From assembly GCA_023394965.1 (NCBI GenBank), contig JAEWZX010000013.1:62001-126000 (forward strand): 64,000 bases of DNA, written 5' to 3'. A program made the translations under genes and the position numbers. The notes beneath the pieces are model-generated. The model was not told the origin of the DNA. It made no database searches and saw nothing but the letters and a program-made list of their open reading frames with translations. This DNA is from Pseudomonadota bacterium. GTDB taxonomy: Bacteria > Pseudomonadota > Alphaproteobacteria > Sphingomonadales > Sphingomonadaceae. The number at the start of each line of letters is the position of its first letter. Within the stretch, counting starts at the first letter, position 1. Of the stretch, positions 16,914 through 25,514 are shown in pieces.

Positions 16914-18638
16914 TCAGTTCACTTTCGGCAGCGGCGTGCTTACCCCGTCCTGCGTGAATGTGGCCCCGGTGATCACGCCATTTTCTTCCGTAAACACAAT
17001 CTCGGCATTGACCGCGCGCCAGAAGAATTCGAGCGGCGAGCGCGGGAAGATCGGCAGAGAGCCCTGCCCGGTTATCATGGCGTGCACCTGATTTTTTTCC
17101 CGTGTCACCACCAGGAAAAGGTTGGGGTTGAAACGATAGGTGCCGGTTACCCTGTCCAGCTGATCCTGTGACAGTTCCGTCTCGACCCGGTCAACCTCAG
17201 CCGGTGCCTGGGGAACAGCCTTCGCGTCCGCCAGTGGCCGCCCGATCAGGATATGCTGGGCGATATCCGTGGCAGATGGTTCGACAGCGGAGTTGGTGAG
17301 TACGACCACGGCACGGTCGGCATCGGGCTGCAACGCCATGTAGGACCGGAACCCGCCCGTTCCCCCGCCATGATCCAAAGTCGCGCCCTGGGGGGCCGGG
17401 GCGATCATCCAACCCAGCCCAGCCAAATAGCCCGGCGCTTGCCTGGTCTCAGAGACCATCAGCCTCATCGCGGGGGCAATGGGGGATTGCGGGTCAAGCG
17501 CCGCCTTCAGAAACCTGTTCAGATCGGTGACGGTCGAGCGCATGCCGCCAGCCCCGGCGAGCACCGACATATCCCATGCGCTTGTGGGCCGCATATATTG
17601 GTCGAACCCGCCGATAAAGCGCGCCTGCTGATCGGGCGAAAGCGCAATTGCGGTATCCTTCATTCCCAGCGGATCGAGCACCCGTTTGCGCAGCAGGGTT
17701 TCGAAATCCGTCCCCTCGACACGCGCCAGAACATATCCGAGCAGCCCGATACCAAGATTGGAATATTCGTACTGGCTACCGATTTCTCGCGGAAGTTCAT
17801 ATTCTGCCAGGAAGGCAAGCAGATCCCGTTCGGTGTAATCGGCATAGGGGTTGCCCGAGTCCTTCGGCGTGAGATTGTCGGGCAGCCGGGGCAAACCCGA
17901 ATCCTGTTGCGAAAGATTGCGCAGGGTAATCTGCTGCCCCGAACGCTGGGGCATCGTGGCGCCTTCCGGCAGGTATTGCACAACGGGATCGTCCAGCGAA
18001 ACCTTCCCTTCCAGCACCATCTCGGCAAGAATGAGAGAGGTAAAGACCTTGGTCATCGACCCTATTTCGAACAGCGTATCGGCGCCCACCCTGGCCCCTT
18101 TCGCGGCGACACTGTGCGATTTGCCGCCTTCCACGATGCCGACGATCATTTCGGCACCCGGCCGTTCGGCCAGCCGATCTGCCATCACCTTCCGGATATC
18201 GGCATCGGACGGGATGGCCCAGTCCTTGGGCAGCTGCGTGGCCGCAGGCTTGGCAGGCCGTTCGGGCGGCTGGCCAGCGCTCAAGGAAAGGGGAAACTGC
18301 ATTCCCGCCTGGCTGAACACGCCCCGCCAGTGGCTGGATGCGGCATCCCATTCCCCGACATAGCCCGCACCAAGAACAGGAATGGAAAAAGACAGACTGC
18401 CACCCGAGACATCAATTTCGGAAAGCGGAATGTCGAAGGCATTCTGATCCGGACTGTCGAGCGTGCCGACCAGCGTGCCGTCGGTCTGCCGTTCAAGCGC
18501 CACACCTATGGTGAGCTTGGCCGCACCGGTATCGAGCACGCCCTGCCAGTAACCATCGGCTTCCTGCGCGACCACAGGCGATGCCACCACTACGGCAGCA
18601 GCCAGTCCGGCAGCCCGAAGATATCCCATTCCGTTCAT
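16914..18638 (-). CDS. Exported serine hydrolase, beta-lactamase (class C) fold with N-terminal beta domain
   Basis: 574 residues with a signal peptide (YLRAAGLAAAVVVASPVVA). Residues about 25-150 form a non-catalytic beta-rich domain that resembles the region preceding many Pbp-like esterases. The beta-lactamase/transpeptidase domain follows with SMTK (Ser nucleophile), YSN and the HGG-like DHGGGTGGFRS. The C-terminal part carries a lipocalin-like DUF3471-type stretch (TGTYRFNPNLFLVVTREK). Substrates could be esters, D-amino peptides or lactams. GGGAGGA precedes the chosen ATG; earlier in-frame starts lie upstream of any signal sequence. Confidence 0.88.
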   Translation of the reverse strand: MNGMGYLRAAGLAAAVVVASPVVAQEADGYWQGVLDTGAAKLTIGVALERQTDGTLVGTLDSPDQNAFDIPLSEIDVSGGSLSFSIPVLGAGYVGEWDAASSHWRGVFSQAGMQFPLSLSAGQPPERPAKPAATQLPKDWAIPSDADIRKVMADRLAERPGAEMIVGIVEGGKSHSVAAKGARVGADTLFEIGSMTKVFTSLILAEMVLEGKVSLDDPVVQYLPEGATMPQRSGQQITLRNLSQQDSGLPRLPDNLTPKDSGNPYADYTERDLLAFLAEYELPREIGSQYEYSNLGIGLLGYVLARVEGTDFETLLRKRVLDPLGMKDTAIALSPDQQARFIGGFDQYMRPTSAWDMSVLAGAGGMRSTVTDLNRFLKAALDPQSPIAPAMRLMVSETRQAPGYLAGLGWMIAPAPQGATLDHGGGTGGFRSYMALQPDADRAVVVLTNSAVEPSATDIAQHILIGRPLADAKAVPQAPAEVDRVETELSQDQLDRVTGTYRFNPNLFLVVTREKNQVHAMITGQGSLPIFPRSPLEFFWRAVNAEIVFTEENGVITGATFTQDGVSTPLPKVN

Positions 18639-18783
18639 TGCTTCCTCCCCGATGCAGCGATGTCTTTTCTTTCCAACCTGCCGACCTATTCGGCCGAAAT
18701 CAATCGCGCGCGAAGACATCGCCATTCTGAAGCGATGCAATATGGCACTTGAGCCAGCAGGCACCTTACCCCATCTGATGACC

Positions 18784-19173
18784 ATGCCGCTCAATCTGAC
18801 CAAGATCGCCTTCGGGGCACAGAGCTATGCCGAAATCGAAGGCTGGTACGCCGCGCGGCGCAGCCCCAATCTGACCACGCGCTATCGCCCGACCAGATGG
18901 AAAGAATGCATCGGGGGATCGCTGTACTGGATCCATCAGCACAGCATCGTCGCGCGTAGCGAGATTATCGGCTTTTCCGAAACGCCCGACGGGCGGTGGT
19001 CGATCGACCTCAAGCCCGAGCTCGTTCGCGTCCACCCCCGGCCCAAGCGCGCCCATCAGGGCTGGCGCTATCTCAAGGGCGATCCACCGCCCGATCTGGC
19101 AGACGGCGAGGATATTGGCGACGCTTTGCCCGGAAAGCTGGCCGGCAAGCTGGAACGATTGGGATTGATTTAG
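18784..19173 (+). CDS. DUF1489 family protein
   Basis: Conserved alphaproteobacterial protein of unknown function, about 129 residues. Diagnostic are the start MPLNLTKIAFGAQSY, RYRPTRWKECIGGSLYWI and IVARSEIIGF. The frame is open to an ATG at 18742; 18784 is preferred because family members begin MPLxLxKIAFG, although no clear ribosome binding site is seen at either. It ends in a TTAG that also supplies the stop of the opposing DsbA-like gene. Confidence 0.85.
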   Translation: MPLNLTKIAFGAQSYAEIEGWYAARRSPNLTTRYRPTRWKECIGGSLYWIHQHSIVARSEIIGFSETPDGRWSIDLKPELVRVHPRPKRAHQGWRYLKGDPPPDLADGEDIGDALPGKLAGKLERLGLI

Positions 19174-19853
19174 GCCGCCACTTTTTCCGCCACGCGGCGC
19201 AGGGCATCGGCATAGGCTTCGGGCGGTTGCGCGCCGGGGATCATGAATTTGTTTTCGACGATCATGGCCGGGACGCCGGTGATGTTGAGATCCCAGGCGG
19301 CGCGTTCTTCCGCGCGGACCTTGTGCCCCAGTTCGTCGCTGGACAGTGCCGCCTGCGCTTCGGCGCGATCGAAACCTGCGCTTTCCGCGATATCCAGCAG
19401 CACCTGATGATCCGCCATTTTGCGGCGCTCGTTGAAATGCGCCCTGAAAAGCGCGAGCTTGAGTTCGGTCTGCTTGGCCGGGCCGAACTGTTCGCCAGCC
19501 CAAGTCAGCAGCTTGTGTGCATCGAACGTGTTCCACATCCAGCGTTGGGGTTCGGGATCGGGGCCATCGTAATCCAGTGAGACGCCCGCATTCTGTGCCG
19601 CTTCGCGCATCCGGCCCTGCACCGCTTTCGACTGCTCGGGCGTGGAGCCATATTTGCGCGCGATATGCGCCGCGCTTTCCTCCCCTTCCGCAGGCATGTC
19701 GGGGTTGAGTTCGAAGGCGTGCCAATGAACCTCCGCCTCTATTTCCCCGGCCAACATCTCCAGGCCCTTCTGCAGACTTCCCCAGCCCACGAGGCACCAG
19801 GGGCACATGACGTCCGACCAGATATCGATCCTCAGGGTTCTCGGCTCGTTCAT
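19170..19853 (-). CDS. DsbA family oxidoreductase, FrnE-like
   Basis: Cytoplasmic thioredoxin-fold oxidoreductase of 227 residues with the FrnE-type DIWSDVMCPWCLVGW (active-site CPWC) and no signal peptide. The C-terminal GVPAMIVENKFMIPGAQPPEAY carries the cis-Pro loop. The start ATG overlaps the nudC stop by four bases (ATGA), so it is coupled to NADH pyrophosphatase. The family has roles in disulfide chemistry and oxidative stress; the partner is unknown. Confidence 0.9.
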   Translation of the reverse strand: MNEPRTLRIDIWSDVMCPWCLVGWGSLQKGLEMLAGEIEAEVHWHAFELNPDMPAEGEESAAHIARKYGSTPEQSKAVQGRMREAAQNAGVSLDYDGPDPEPQRWMWNTFDAHKLLTWAGEQFGPAKQTELKLALFRAHFNERRKMADHQVLLDIAESAGFDRAEAQAALSSDELGHKVRAEERAAWDLNITGVPAMIVENKFMIPGAQPPEAYADALRRVAEKVAA

Positions 19854-20707
19854 CGCTTTATCCACCAGTGCATCAGATGGTGCGCTATAGCATGCGTAGG
19901 CGGAGCGACGAAGGGGCCGTTTCCGGCCAGCGCCGCCTCCACGTCTTCCCGCGTGTACCATTCGATCTCCGCCATTTCGGTTTCGTCGATGGTGAGCGCG
20001 GGGTCATCGGTATAGCTGTGACACCCGATCATCAGCTGGCTGGGGAAAGGCCAGGGCTGGCTGGCGATATAGGTGACGTCGCGCACACGCACACCGGATT
20101 CCTCCAGCACTTCGCGCGCAACCCCCTCTTCGATGCTTTCGCCGGGCTCGACGAAGCCGGCAAGGGCGGAAAAGCGCCCTTCGGGCCACCCCAGCCCGCG
20201 GCCCAGCATCAACCGGCCGTCATGTTCCACCAGCATGATCGTGACGGGATCGGTGCGCGGAAAATGGCTGGCACCGCAAGCGGTACAGTCACGCTGCCAA
20301 CCGCCCTTGGCGATCTTCGTATCACCGCCGCATTGCGCGCAAAAGCGATGGCGGGCATGCCAGTCTATCAGGCTGCGGGCCCCGCCATACAGCGCCAGAT
20401 CGTCCGGCTGCAGCGTCGCCATCAACGACCATAGCTGCGGATTGGCCATGCGCGGCGTGGCATCTCCACGCGGCGGCACTGCGGCAAAGCACGCTTTCCC
20501 GTCGTCCAGGCCCAGAAAGCACAGTTCCGCATCCTCGGCGGCGTCTGCCAGTGTAGACCAAGCCAGCCTGCCATCGTCGCCCAGCGAAGGCACCAGACCA
20601 TCGAGCGCCAGAAGACGCGCTTTCCAGTTCATATAGCCGGCCAGCTGTTCCGGATCGGCACGGACATTATCGGCGCGGTCGAGGCGCGAACCAGTGAAAG
20701 ACAGCAT
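19850..20707 (-). CDS. nudC: NADH pyrophosphatase NudC
   Basis: Hydrolyses NAD(H), and in some bacteria removes NAD caps from RNA; 285 residues. It has a zinc ribbon, CAQCGGDTKIAKGGW with a DCTACG pair, the Nudix box GFVEPGESIEEGVAREVLEE, and the NudC signature SQPWPFPSQLMIGC. It is full length. It shares an ATGA with the downstream FrnE-like gene and follows the second serine hydrolase gene by three bases, so the three may form one transcript. Confidence 0.94.
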   Translation of the reverse strand: MLSFTGSRLDRADNVRADPEQLAGYMNWKARLLALDGLVPSLGDDGRLAWSTLADAAEDAELCFLGLDDGKACFAAVPPRGDATPRMANPQLWSLMATLQPDDLALYGGARSLIDWHARHRFCAQCGGDTKIAKGGWQRDCTACGASHFPRTDPVTIMLVEHDGRLMLGRGLGWPEGRFSALAGFVEPGESIEEGVAREVLEESGVRVRDVTYIASQPWPFPSQLMIGCHSYTDDPALTIDETEMAEIEWYTREDVEAALAGNGPFVAPPTHAIAHHLMHWWIKR

Positions 20708-20710
20708 GGT

Positions 20711-22021
20711 CTAGCTCCTCGCTCCTTGCAGCACGGCAAGATCATCCATCACCGCCTGCGGGAACGCTTCATGGATGGGATAGGCTTCGGATGGCATATA
20801 CTGCGTCATCAAACTGGCACGCAGTCCGGCCTTATGGCTGACCAGCGCCACCGTACCGGCAGCGCCGCCCCAACCATAGGCACCATCGCTGACGCGTCCA
20901 CCCGCCCCGAACCCCTGCCCTTCGATCCAAGTGCCCTTGGTAGTCGCCGTTTCAGGAAGAAGATTGGATGTTCCAAGCCTGACGGCCGCATCGCTCATCA
21001 CCCTTTTGCCGTCGATCACGCCGTAACCGAGCAGCATCTTGAGAAACCGGTCATAATCGCGCGAGCTGGACACCAGCCCCGCCCCGCCAAACGGGAATGG
21101 CGGTTTGTCCAGATAGATCGATGCCCGTGCCGGATCCATCGGCAGCGGCGTGCCGTTTATGATCCCGTAATTGGTGGTCAAACGTCCGATCTCGCTCTGG
21201 GGAACGGTAAACCACGTGCTCGTCATGCCGGTGGGTTCGAAAATACGTGTGCGCAGGAAATCGTCGAACTTCATACCGGAGGCGACTTCGATCACCCGCC
21301 CCATCAGATCGAGCCCGACCGAATAGCTCCATTTCGATCCGGGCTGCAGAACCAGCGGCATTTTCGCCAGTTGGTCGGCAAATACATCGAGCCCCTTGAC
21401 GGCAGTGCTGCGTCCGATGCCGGGCAAGGGTAAGCGGCTCACCTGTCCGGGAACCAGACCACGATCGGCAAACGCCTGGCTGATCGGCCCTTTCTGCACA
21501 ATGCCGTAACCCAGCCCTGCCGTGTGCGTCAGCAGCATGCGCACGGTGATCGGGCGTTCCGCCGGGACGAGATCGGTCAGGGATCCGTCGTAGGTTCTTT
21601 GCACCTGCATTTTAGCATAGGCCGGAAGCAATTCCGCAATCGGCTGATCGAGGCCGATCTTGCCTTCATCGACCAGTATCATTGCAGCCATGCCGGTGAT
21701 CGGCTTGGTCATCGAATAGATACGATACAGGCTGTCGGCATCGGCTTTCACCGCACCGCCTATGGCCAGTGTGCCACGGGCGATATACAGTGGGTCCTTC
21801 TGCCCCCAGCCGAGCGTCGCAACCATATTGGCGACCTTGCGTTCCGACACATATTTCCGGACCATGGCGGAAACGTTCGACCATTCCGCCCCAGCCTCGC
21901 GCGCAAAGGCCATACGGGCCATCGGGGTGCCTGCCAGCGCTGCACCGGCAGTGAGCCATGCCCCCCCGCGCAACAATGCGCGACGGGACAGACTGGCGGT
22001 GTCGAACTCGCGATATGCCAT
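20711..22021 (-). CDS. Serine hydrolase, class C beta-lactamase / family VIII esterase-like, Tat-exported
   Basis: 436 residues. A twin-arginine leader (SLSRRALLRGGAWLTAGAALAG) predicts Tat export. Catalytic motifs are SMTK and the tyrosine motif YSV in KWSYSVGLDLMGR. The YSx form without Asn is common in family VIII carboxylesterases such as EstB, so an esterase is more likely than a lactamase. GGAGAG precedes the ATG; the longer open frame upstream is unsupported. It lies three bases ahead of nudC on the same strand. Confidence 0.88.
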   Translation of the reverse strand: MAYREFDTASLSRRALLRGGAWLTAGAALAGTPMARMAFAREAGAEWSNVSAMVRKYVSERKVANMVATLGWGQKDPLYIARGTLAIGGAVKADADSLYRIYSMTKPITGMAAMILVDEGKIGLDQPIAELLPAYAKMQVQRTYDGSLTDLVPAERPITVRMLLTHTAGLGYGIVQKGPISQAFADRGLVPGQVSRLPLPGIGRSTAVKGLDVFADQLAKMPLVLQPGSKWSYSVGLDLMGRVIEVASGMKFDDFLRTRIFEPTGMTSTWFTVPQSEIGRLTTNYGIINGTPLPMDPARASIYLDKPPFPFGGAGLVSSSRDYDRFLKMLLGYGVIDGKRVMSDAAVRLGTSNLLPETATTKGTWIEGQGFGAGGRVSDGAYGWGGAAGTVALVSHKAGLRASLMTQYMPSEAYPIHEAFPQAVMDDLAVLQGARS

Positions 22022-22132
22022 TCGTATCTCTCCGAGGAATTCGTTGCGCGGGTTTGTGCGGGAGCACTGCTGAACCGTCAATTGCGAATTGAAACTGTTG
22101 CATTCTCCGGGTGTTATACCCATACACAACAC

Positions 22133-22354
22133 ATGCTTAACCTACTCTCCATTCTGTTCGGGATTGTCTCTCTGGTCGTGGTCGTTCCGGCGACTATCCC
22201 TCTTCTTGGCTGGGCCAACTGGTTCGCCCTGCCGCTGATCGTGATCGGCGTCGTGGTGGGGCAGTTGTCGTCGAGCAATGGCGGGCGCAATTTCTGCCTG
22301 ATCGTGCTGCTGATTGCGGCTATCCGGCTGTCGCTGGGCGGCGGAATTATTTAA
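22133..22354 (+). CDS. Small hydrophobic membrane protein
   Basis: 73-residue protein, almost entirely hydrophobic, with two or three membrane segments (LLSILFGIVSLVVVVPATIP, WFALPLIVIGVVVG and FCLIVLLIAAIRLSL). The function is not recognised. It is divergent from the Tat-exported hydrolase (111-base gap) and shares the palindromic stop TTAA with mutY. The consistent hydrophobic pattern and the exact end against mutY support a real gene. Confidence 0.7.
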   Translation: MLNLLSILFGIVSLVVVVPATIPLLGWANWFALPLIVIGVVVGQLSSSNGGRNFCLIVLLIAAIRLSLGGGII

Positions 22355-23373
22355 GACGAGACAACCAGACTAACAGCTTTGGCGAACAGGGTGGGAAGCC
22401 CGGCTTCATCGATCCGGTCGATGGGCCACCATTCCCCTTCGCCTGCCGGCTGGCTGGTTTGCCATCCCGCATAAACCGACAGCTCCAGCGCAAAATGGGT
22501 AAAGGTGTGACGTACCGCGCCCGCGCTCTCCCATCGGCCTGGCACTGGTGCCTCTTCCGTACCGTTTGCTCCCGCATGCCAGCCGTCGTCGGGCAATGCG
22601 CGCATGCCGCCCAGCATGCCCTTGCCCGCCCGTCTCACGAGCCACACGGAACCGCCCCTTTCAATCCAGTAGGCACGGCCCTGCCGGACAGGCTTTGCCT
22701 TTTTGGGCGCCTTGACCGGCAATCGCGCCGGATCCCCTCCGGCCCGCGCCTTGCAGGTGGCGGTCAGCGGGCATAGCAGGCACTTGGGATCGCGCGGGGT
22801 GCAGATCGTCGCACCCAGATCCATCATGGCCTGCGCAAAATCGCCCGCGTGCCTGTGGGGCGTGATCGTATCGGCGGCCTGGCGGATTGCCCTGCGCGCG
22901 GCGGGCAAAGGCTCTGTGATCGCAAACAGACGTGCGACAACCCGTTCGACATTGGCATCCACAACGACCGCGCGTTCGCCGAAGGCGATCGCCGCGACGG
23001 CTGCGGCTGTGTAGGCCCCCAGCCCCGGCAATTCGCGGAGGCCACTTTCGTTTTCCGGAAAACCGCCCCGCTCGGCAACCGCCCGCGCGCATTTCACCAG
23101 ATTGCGCGCACGCGAATAATATCCCAGTCCCGCCCACGCTGCCATCACGTCCTCTTCGGGCGCAGCAGCAAGTGATCCCACATCGGGCCAGCGCATCGTG
23201 AACGCTTCGAAATAGGGCTTCACCGCTGCAACAGTCGTCTGTTGCAGCATGACTTCCGACAACCACACGCGGTATGGATCTGGCGGCGGGGCACCCGGCC
23301 TGGCGCGCCACGGCAAATCGCGGGCATGCGCATCGTACCAGTCGAGCAAAGTTTCCGAGACAGTGGCGGCCAC
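22351..23373 (-). CDS. mutY: A/G-specific adenine glycosylase MutY
   Basis: Removes adenine mispaired with 8-oxoguanine; 340 residues. It has helix-hairpin-helix ELPGLGAYTAAAVAAIAFG with the catalytic Asp downstream (VVDANVERV), and the 4Fe-4S ligands in CTPRDPKCLLCPLTATC. The C-terminal part (about 215-340) is the MutT-like 8-oxoG recognition domain. The start is a GTG only 29 bases from the start of a divergent DUF721 gene, so the two promoters must overlap the opposing gene. Confidence 0.95.
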   Translation of the reverse strand: MAATVSETLLDWYDAHARDLPWRARPGAPPPDPYRVWLSEVMLQQTTVAAVKPYFEAFTMRWPDVGSLAAAPEEDVMAAWAGLGYYSRARNLVKCARAVAERGGFPENESGLRELPGLGAYTAAAVAAIAFGERAVVVDANVERVVARLFAITEPLPAARRAIRQAADTITPHRHAGDFAQAMMDLGATICTPRDPKCLLCPLTATCKARAGGDPARLPVKAPKKAKPVRQGRAYWIERGGSVWLVRRAGKGMLGGMRALPDDGWHAGANGTEEAPVPGRWESAGAVRHTFTHFALELSVYAGWQTSQPAGEGEWWPIDRIDEAGLPTLFAKAVSLVVSS

Positions 23374-23402
23374 GGCGCGCCTATGGCATGGAGCTTGGCG
23401 AT

Positions 23403-23933
23403 ATGGGAAGCGACAAGACGAAATCCGGCTCGAAACACTATAGGCGGCCGCGTGGCGGTGGGGCCAAGCCGATCAGTGATCTGATGCCGCAGATCGGGCG
23501 CAGCGCGTTCCGGCGTTTCGGTTTCGTGCAGAGTTCGGTCGTCAGCCGCTGGCCGGAAATCGTCGGCGAAGTGCACGCCAGAACCTGTACGCCGGAAATG
23601 ATCCGCTTCCCCCCGGGCGAAAAATCCGAAGGCATCATGCATCTGGTGGTCAAACCTGCCCATGCCCCCCTGGTCCAGCAGGTCATCCCTGAAATCATCG
23701 AACGCGTGAACCGGTTCTTCGGCTATCGTGCTGTTGCCCGCATCAAACTGCGGCAAGGCGCGGTTAAGCCACCGCCCGCCAAGGACAGGCCGAAAGCGCC
23801 GCCTTCGCTCAAGCCGATTCCGATGGAATTGGGCGACAGTCTGCGCGATATCGGGGACCCGGAACTGCGTACTGTGCTGGAATCGCTGGCGCGCAGTCTT
23901 GGGTCTCAAGAAGACGGGGACGACGGAAAGTGA
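23403..23933 (+). CDS. DUF721 domain-containing protein
   Basis: 176 residues. The DUF721/DciA-like domain is about 20-110 (ISDLMPQIGRSAFRRFGFVQSSVVSRWPEIVGE), and the C-terminal tail is proline- and lysine-rich. DciA proteins in this broad family load replicative helicase; whether this member does so is unproven. The ATG at 23403 has GGAG nine bases upstream; an in-frame ATG at 23388 lacks one. It is followed three bases later by a periplasmic DsbA-like gene and then a lipoprotein relative and smc. Confidence 0.85.
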   Translation: MGSDKTKSGSKHYRRPRGGGAKPISDLMPQIGRSAFRRFGFVQSSVVSRWPEIVGEVHARTCTPEMIRFPPGEKSEGIMHLVVKPAHAPLVQQVIPEIIERVNRFFGYRAVARIKLRQGAVKPPPAKDRPKAPPSLKPIPMELGDSLRDIGDPELRTVLESLARSLGSQEDGDDGK

Positions 23934-23935
23934 AA

Positions 23936-24637
23936 ATGAAATCTGTGACCATGGCAGCGCTGGCGCTGGTCGGGGCAGGCACACTGGCCCTTGGCGCGAG
24001 CGCGCAGGGGCGCTTGATCAAGCCCGGTGGAAACTGGGCAGCCATGCTGGAAGAATCCGATGGCGGTCATCTTTTCGGCAATCCCGAAGCCGAAACGAAG
24101 CTGGTCGAATTCATGAGCTACACCTGCTCCCACTGCGCCGCATTCGCGCGCAAGGGTGATGCAGCGATCAAGCTCTCCTATGTCCCCACGGGCAAGCTCA
24201 GCTACGAAGTCCGCCATCTTATCCGCGATCCTGTCGATCTGACAGCCGCCCTGCTCACCCATTGCGGCGACGCGAAGAAATTCGGCGGCAATCACGAAGC
24301 GATCATGTATCGGTTCGACGAATGGATGAACAAGGCGCGCACCGCCACGCAGGCGCAGCGTTCGCGCTGGCAGTTCGGCACGCATTCCGCGCGGCTTCAG
24401 GCGATCGCCAGCGATCTGGGCTTTTACGAGATCATGGAAACGCGCGGCTATCGGCGGACCGATCTTGACCGCTGCCTGTCCGATGATGCCAAGGCCAAGC
24501 TGATGGCAGATACATCGGCCGCGGATGTCGAAAAATACGGGCTGACCGGGACGCCCAGCTTCGTGCTGGATGGCAAATTGCTCGACGGCGCGCACGACTG
24601 GCCTTCTCTGGAAAAACGCCTCAAGGACGCCATCTGA
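23936..24637 (+). CDS. Exported thioredoxin-fold protein, DsbA family (CSHC)
   Basis: 233 residues with a cleavable signal peptide (VTMAALALVGAGTLALGASAQ). The thioredoxin-like domain has active site CSHC in SYTCSHCAAF and a cis-Pro loop TGTPSFVLDG. It is predicted to be a periplasmic thiol-disulfide enzyme. GGAAAG lies eight bases before the ATG; a GTG two codons earlier is also in frame. It is three bases after the DUF721 stop and 109 bases before a second, lipoprotein-type homologue. Confidence 0.9.
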   Translation: MKSVTMAALALVGAGTLALGASAQGRLIKPGGNWAAMLEESDGGHLFGNPEAETKLVEFMSYTCSHCAAFARKGDAAIKLSYVPTGKLSYEVRHLIRDPVDLTAALLTHCGDAKKFGGNHEAIMYRFDEWMNKARTATQAQRSRWQFGTHSARLQAIASDLGFYEIMETRGYRRTDLDRCLSDDAKAKLMADTSAADVEKYGLTGTPSFVLDGKLLDGAHDWPSLEKRLKDAI

Positions 24638-24746
24638 CCCACCACCAGCCGGTTTTCCGGGGAAAGCCCTGTGGATACGCACGAAATCACCTTTCCTTGT
24701 CCGCATCCTCCGGCCTAGCTTCCCCCTTCAAGATACGAGGATTTCC

Positions 24747-25487
24747 ATGATCAAGACCTTGCGTTTCGCCCTTGCTGCCCCGCTCGCCCTGGCTCTGGCC
24801 GCTTGTGGTTCAGGTGCGGATGAAACCGGCGAGATCGAAGGTGATGCGATCGCCGCCATCCCCGCCCCCGCCGGCACAGAATGGCGCACCACTGCCGTCA
24901 TGACCGAGGATGGCGGTATTCTGGTCGGCAATCCGGAAGCACCGCTCAAGCTTGTCGAATACGGCTCGCTCACCTGCCCGACCTGCGCGCGCTTCTCGAT
25001 GGAAGGGGGCGAACCGCTGATGGAATACGTCAACAGCGGCGTGGTCAGCTTCGAATTGCGCCAGTACGCGATCCATGGCCCGCTCGACCTGATGCTGGGT
25101 CGTCTGACGCAGTGCGGTCCGGTCGAAGCGGTGGTTCCCCTGTCGGACCAGGTCTGGGCCAATTACGAAACCATCATGGAGCCGATCCAGACCAACCAGG
25201 CTGCCTTCGAAGCCGCCATGCAACGCCCGATGGAAGAACGCTTCGTGGCCGCAGCAGAACAGTTGGGTTATCTCGACTTCTTCGCAGCCCGCGGGATCAG
25301 TGAAGATCAGGGCCGCCAGTGCCTGGCCGATACCGCCAAGCTGGAAGAACAGGCCAACTTCACCCAGCGTTACGGCACCGAATTCGACATTTCGGGCACT
25401 CCGACTTTCAAACTCAATGGCCGCGCCGTGGATGCCAACACCTGGGCTGCACTGGAACCGATACTTCAGCGCGCCGGCGCTCGGTAG
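24747..25487 (+). CDS. DsbA-family thioredoxin-fold lipoprotein (CPTC)
   Basis: 246 residues. A lipoprotein signal ends in LALAACGS (lipobox Cys20). The thioredoxin-like domain carries CPTC in GSLTCPTCARFS and the cis-Pro loop SGTPTFKLNG. It is clearly related to the preceding protein, sharing the VGNPEAPLKLVEYxS block and the overall length, so tandem duplication followed by a change of anchoring is likely. GAGG sits seven bases before the ATG. It ends 27 bases before smc. Confidence 0.9.
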   Translation: MIKTLRFALAAPLALALAACGSGADETGEIEGDAIAAIPAPAGTEWRTTAVMTEDGGILVGNPEAPLKLVEYGSLTCPTCARFSMEGGEPLMEYVNSGVVSFELRQYAIHGPLDLMLGRLTQCGPVEAVVPLSDQVWANYETIMEPIQTNQAAFEAAMQRPMEERFVAAAEQLGYLDFFAARGISEDQGRQCLADTAKLEEQANFTQRYGTEFDISGTPTFKLNGRAVDANTWAALEPILQRAGAR

Positions 25488-25514
25488 CGCCGGCATAGGG
25501 GGGACGGGGCAGGA

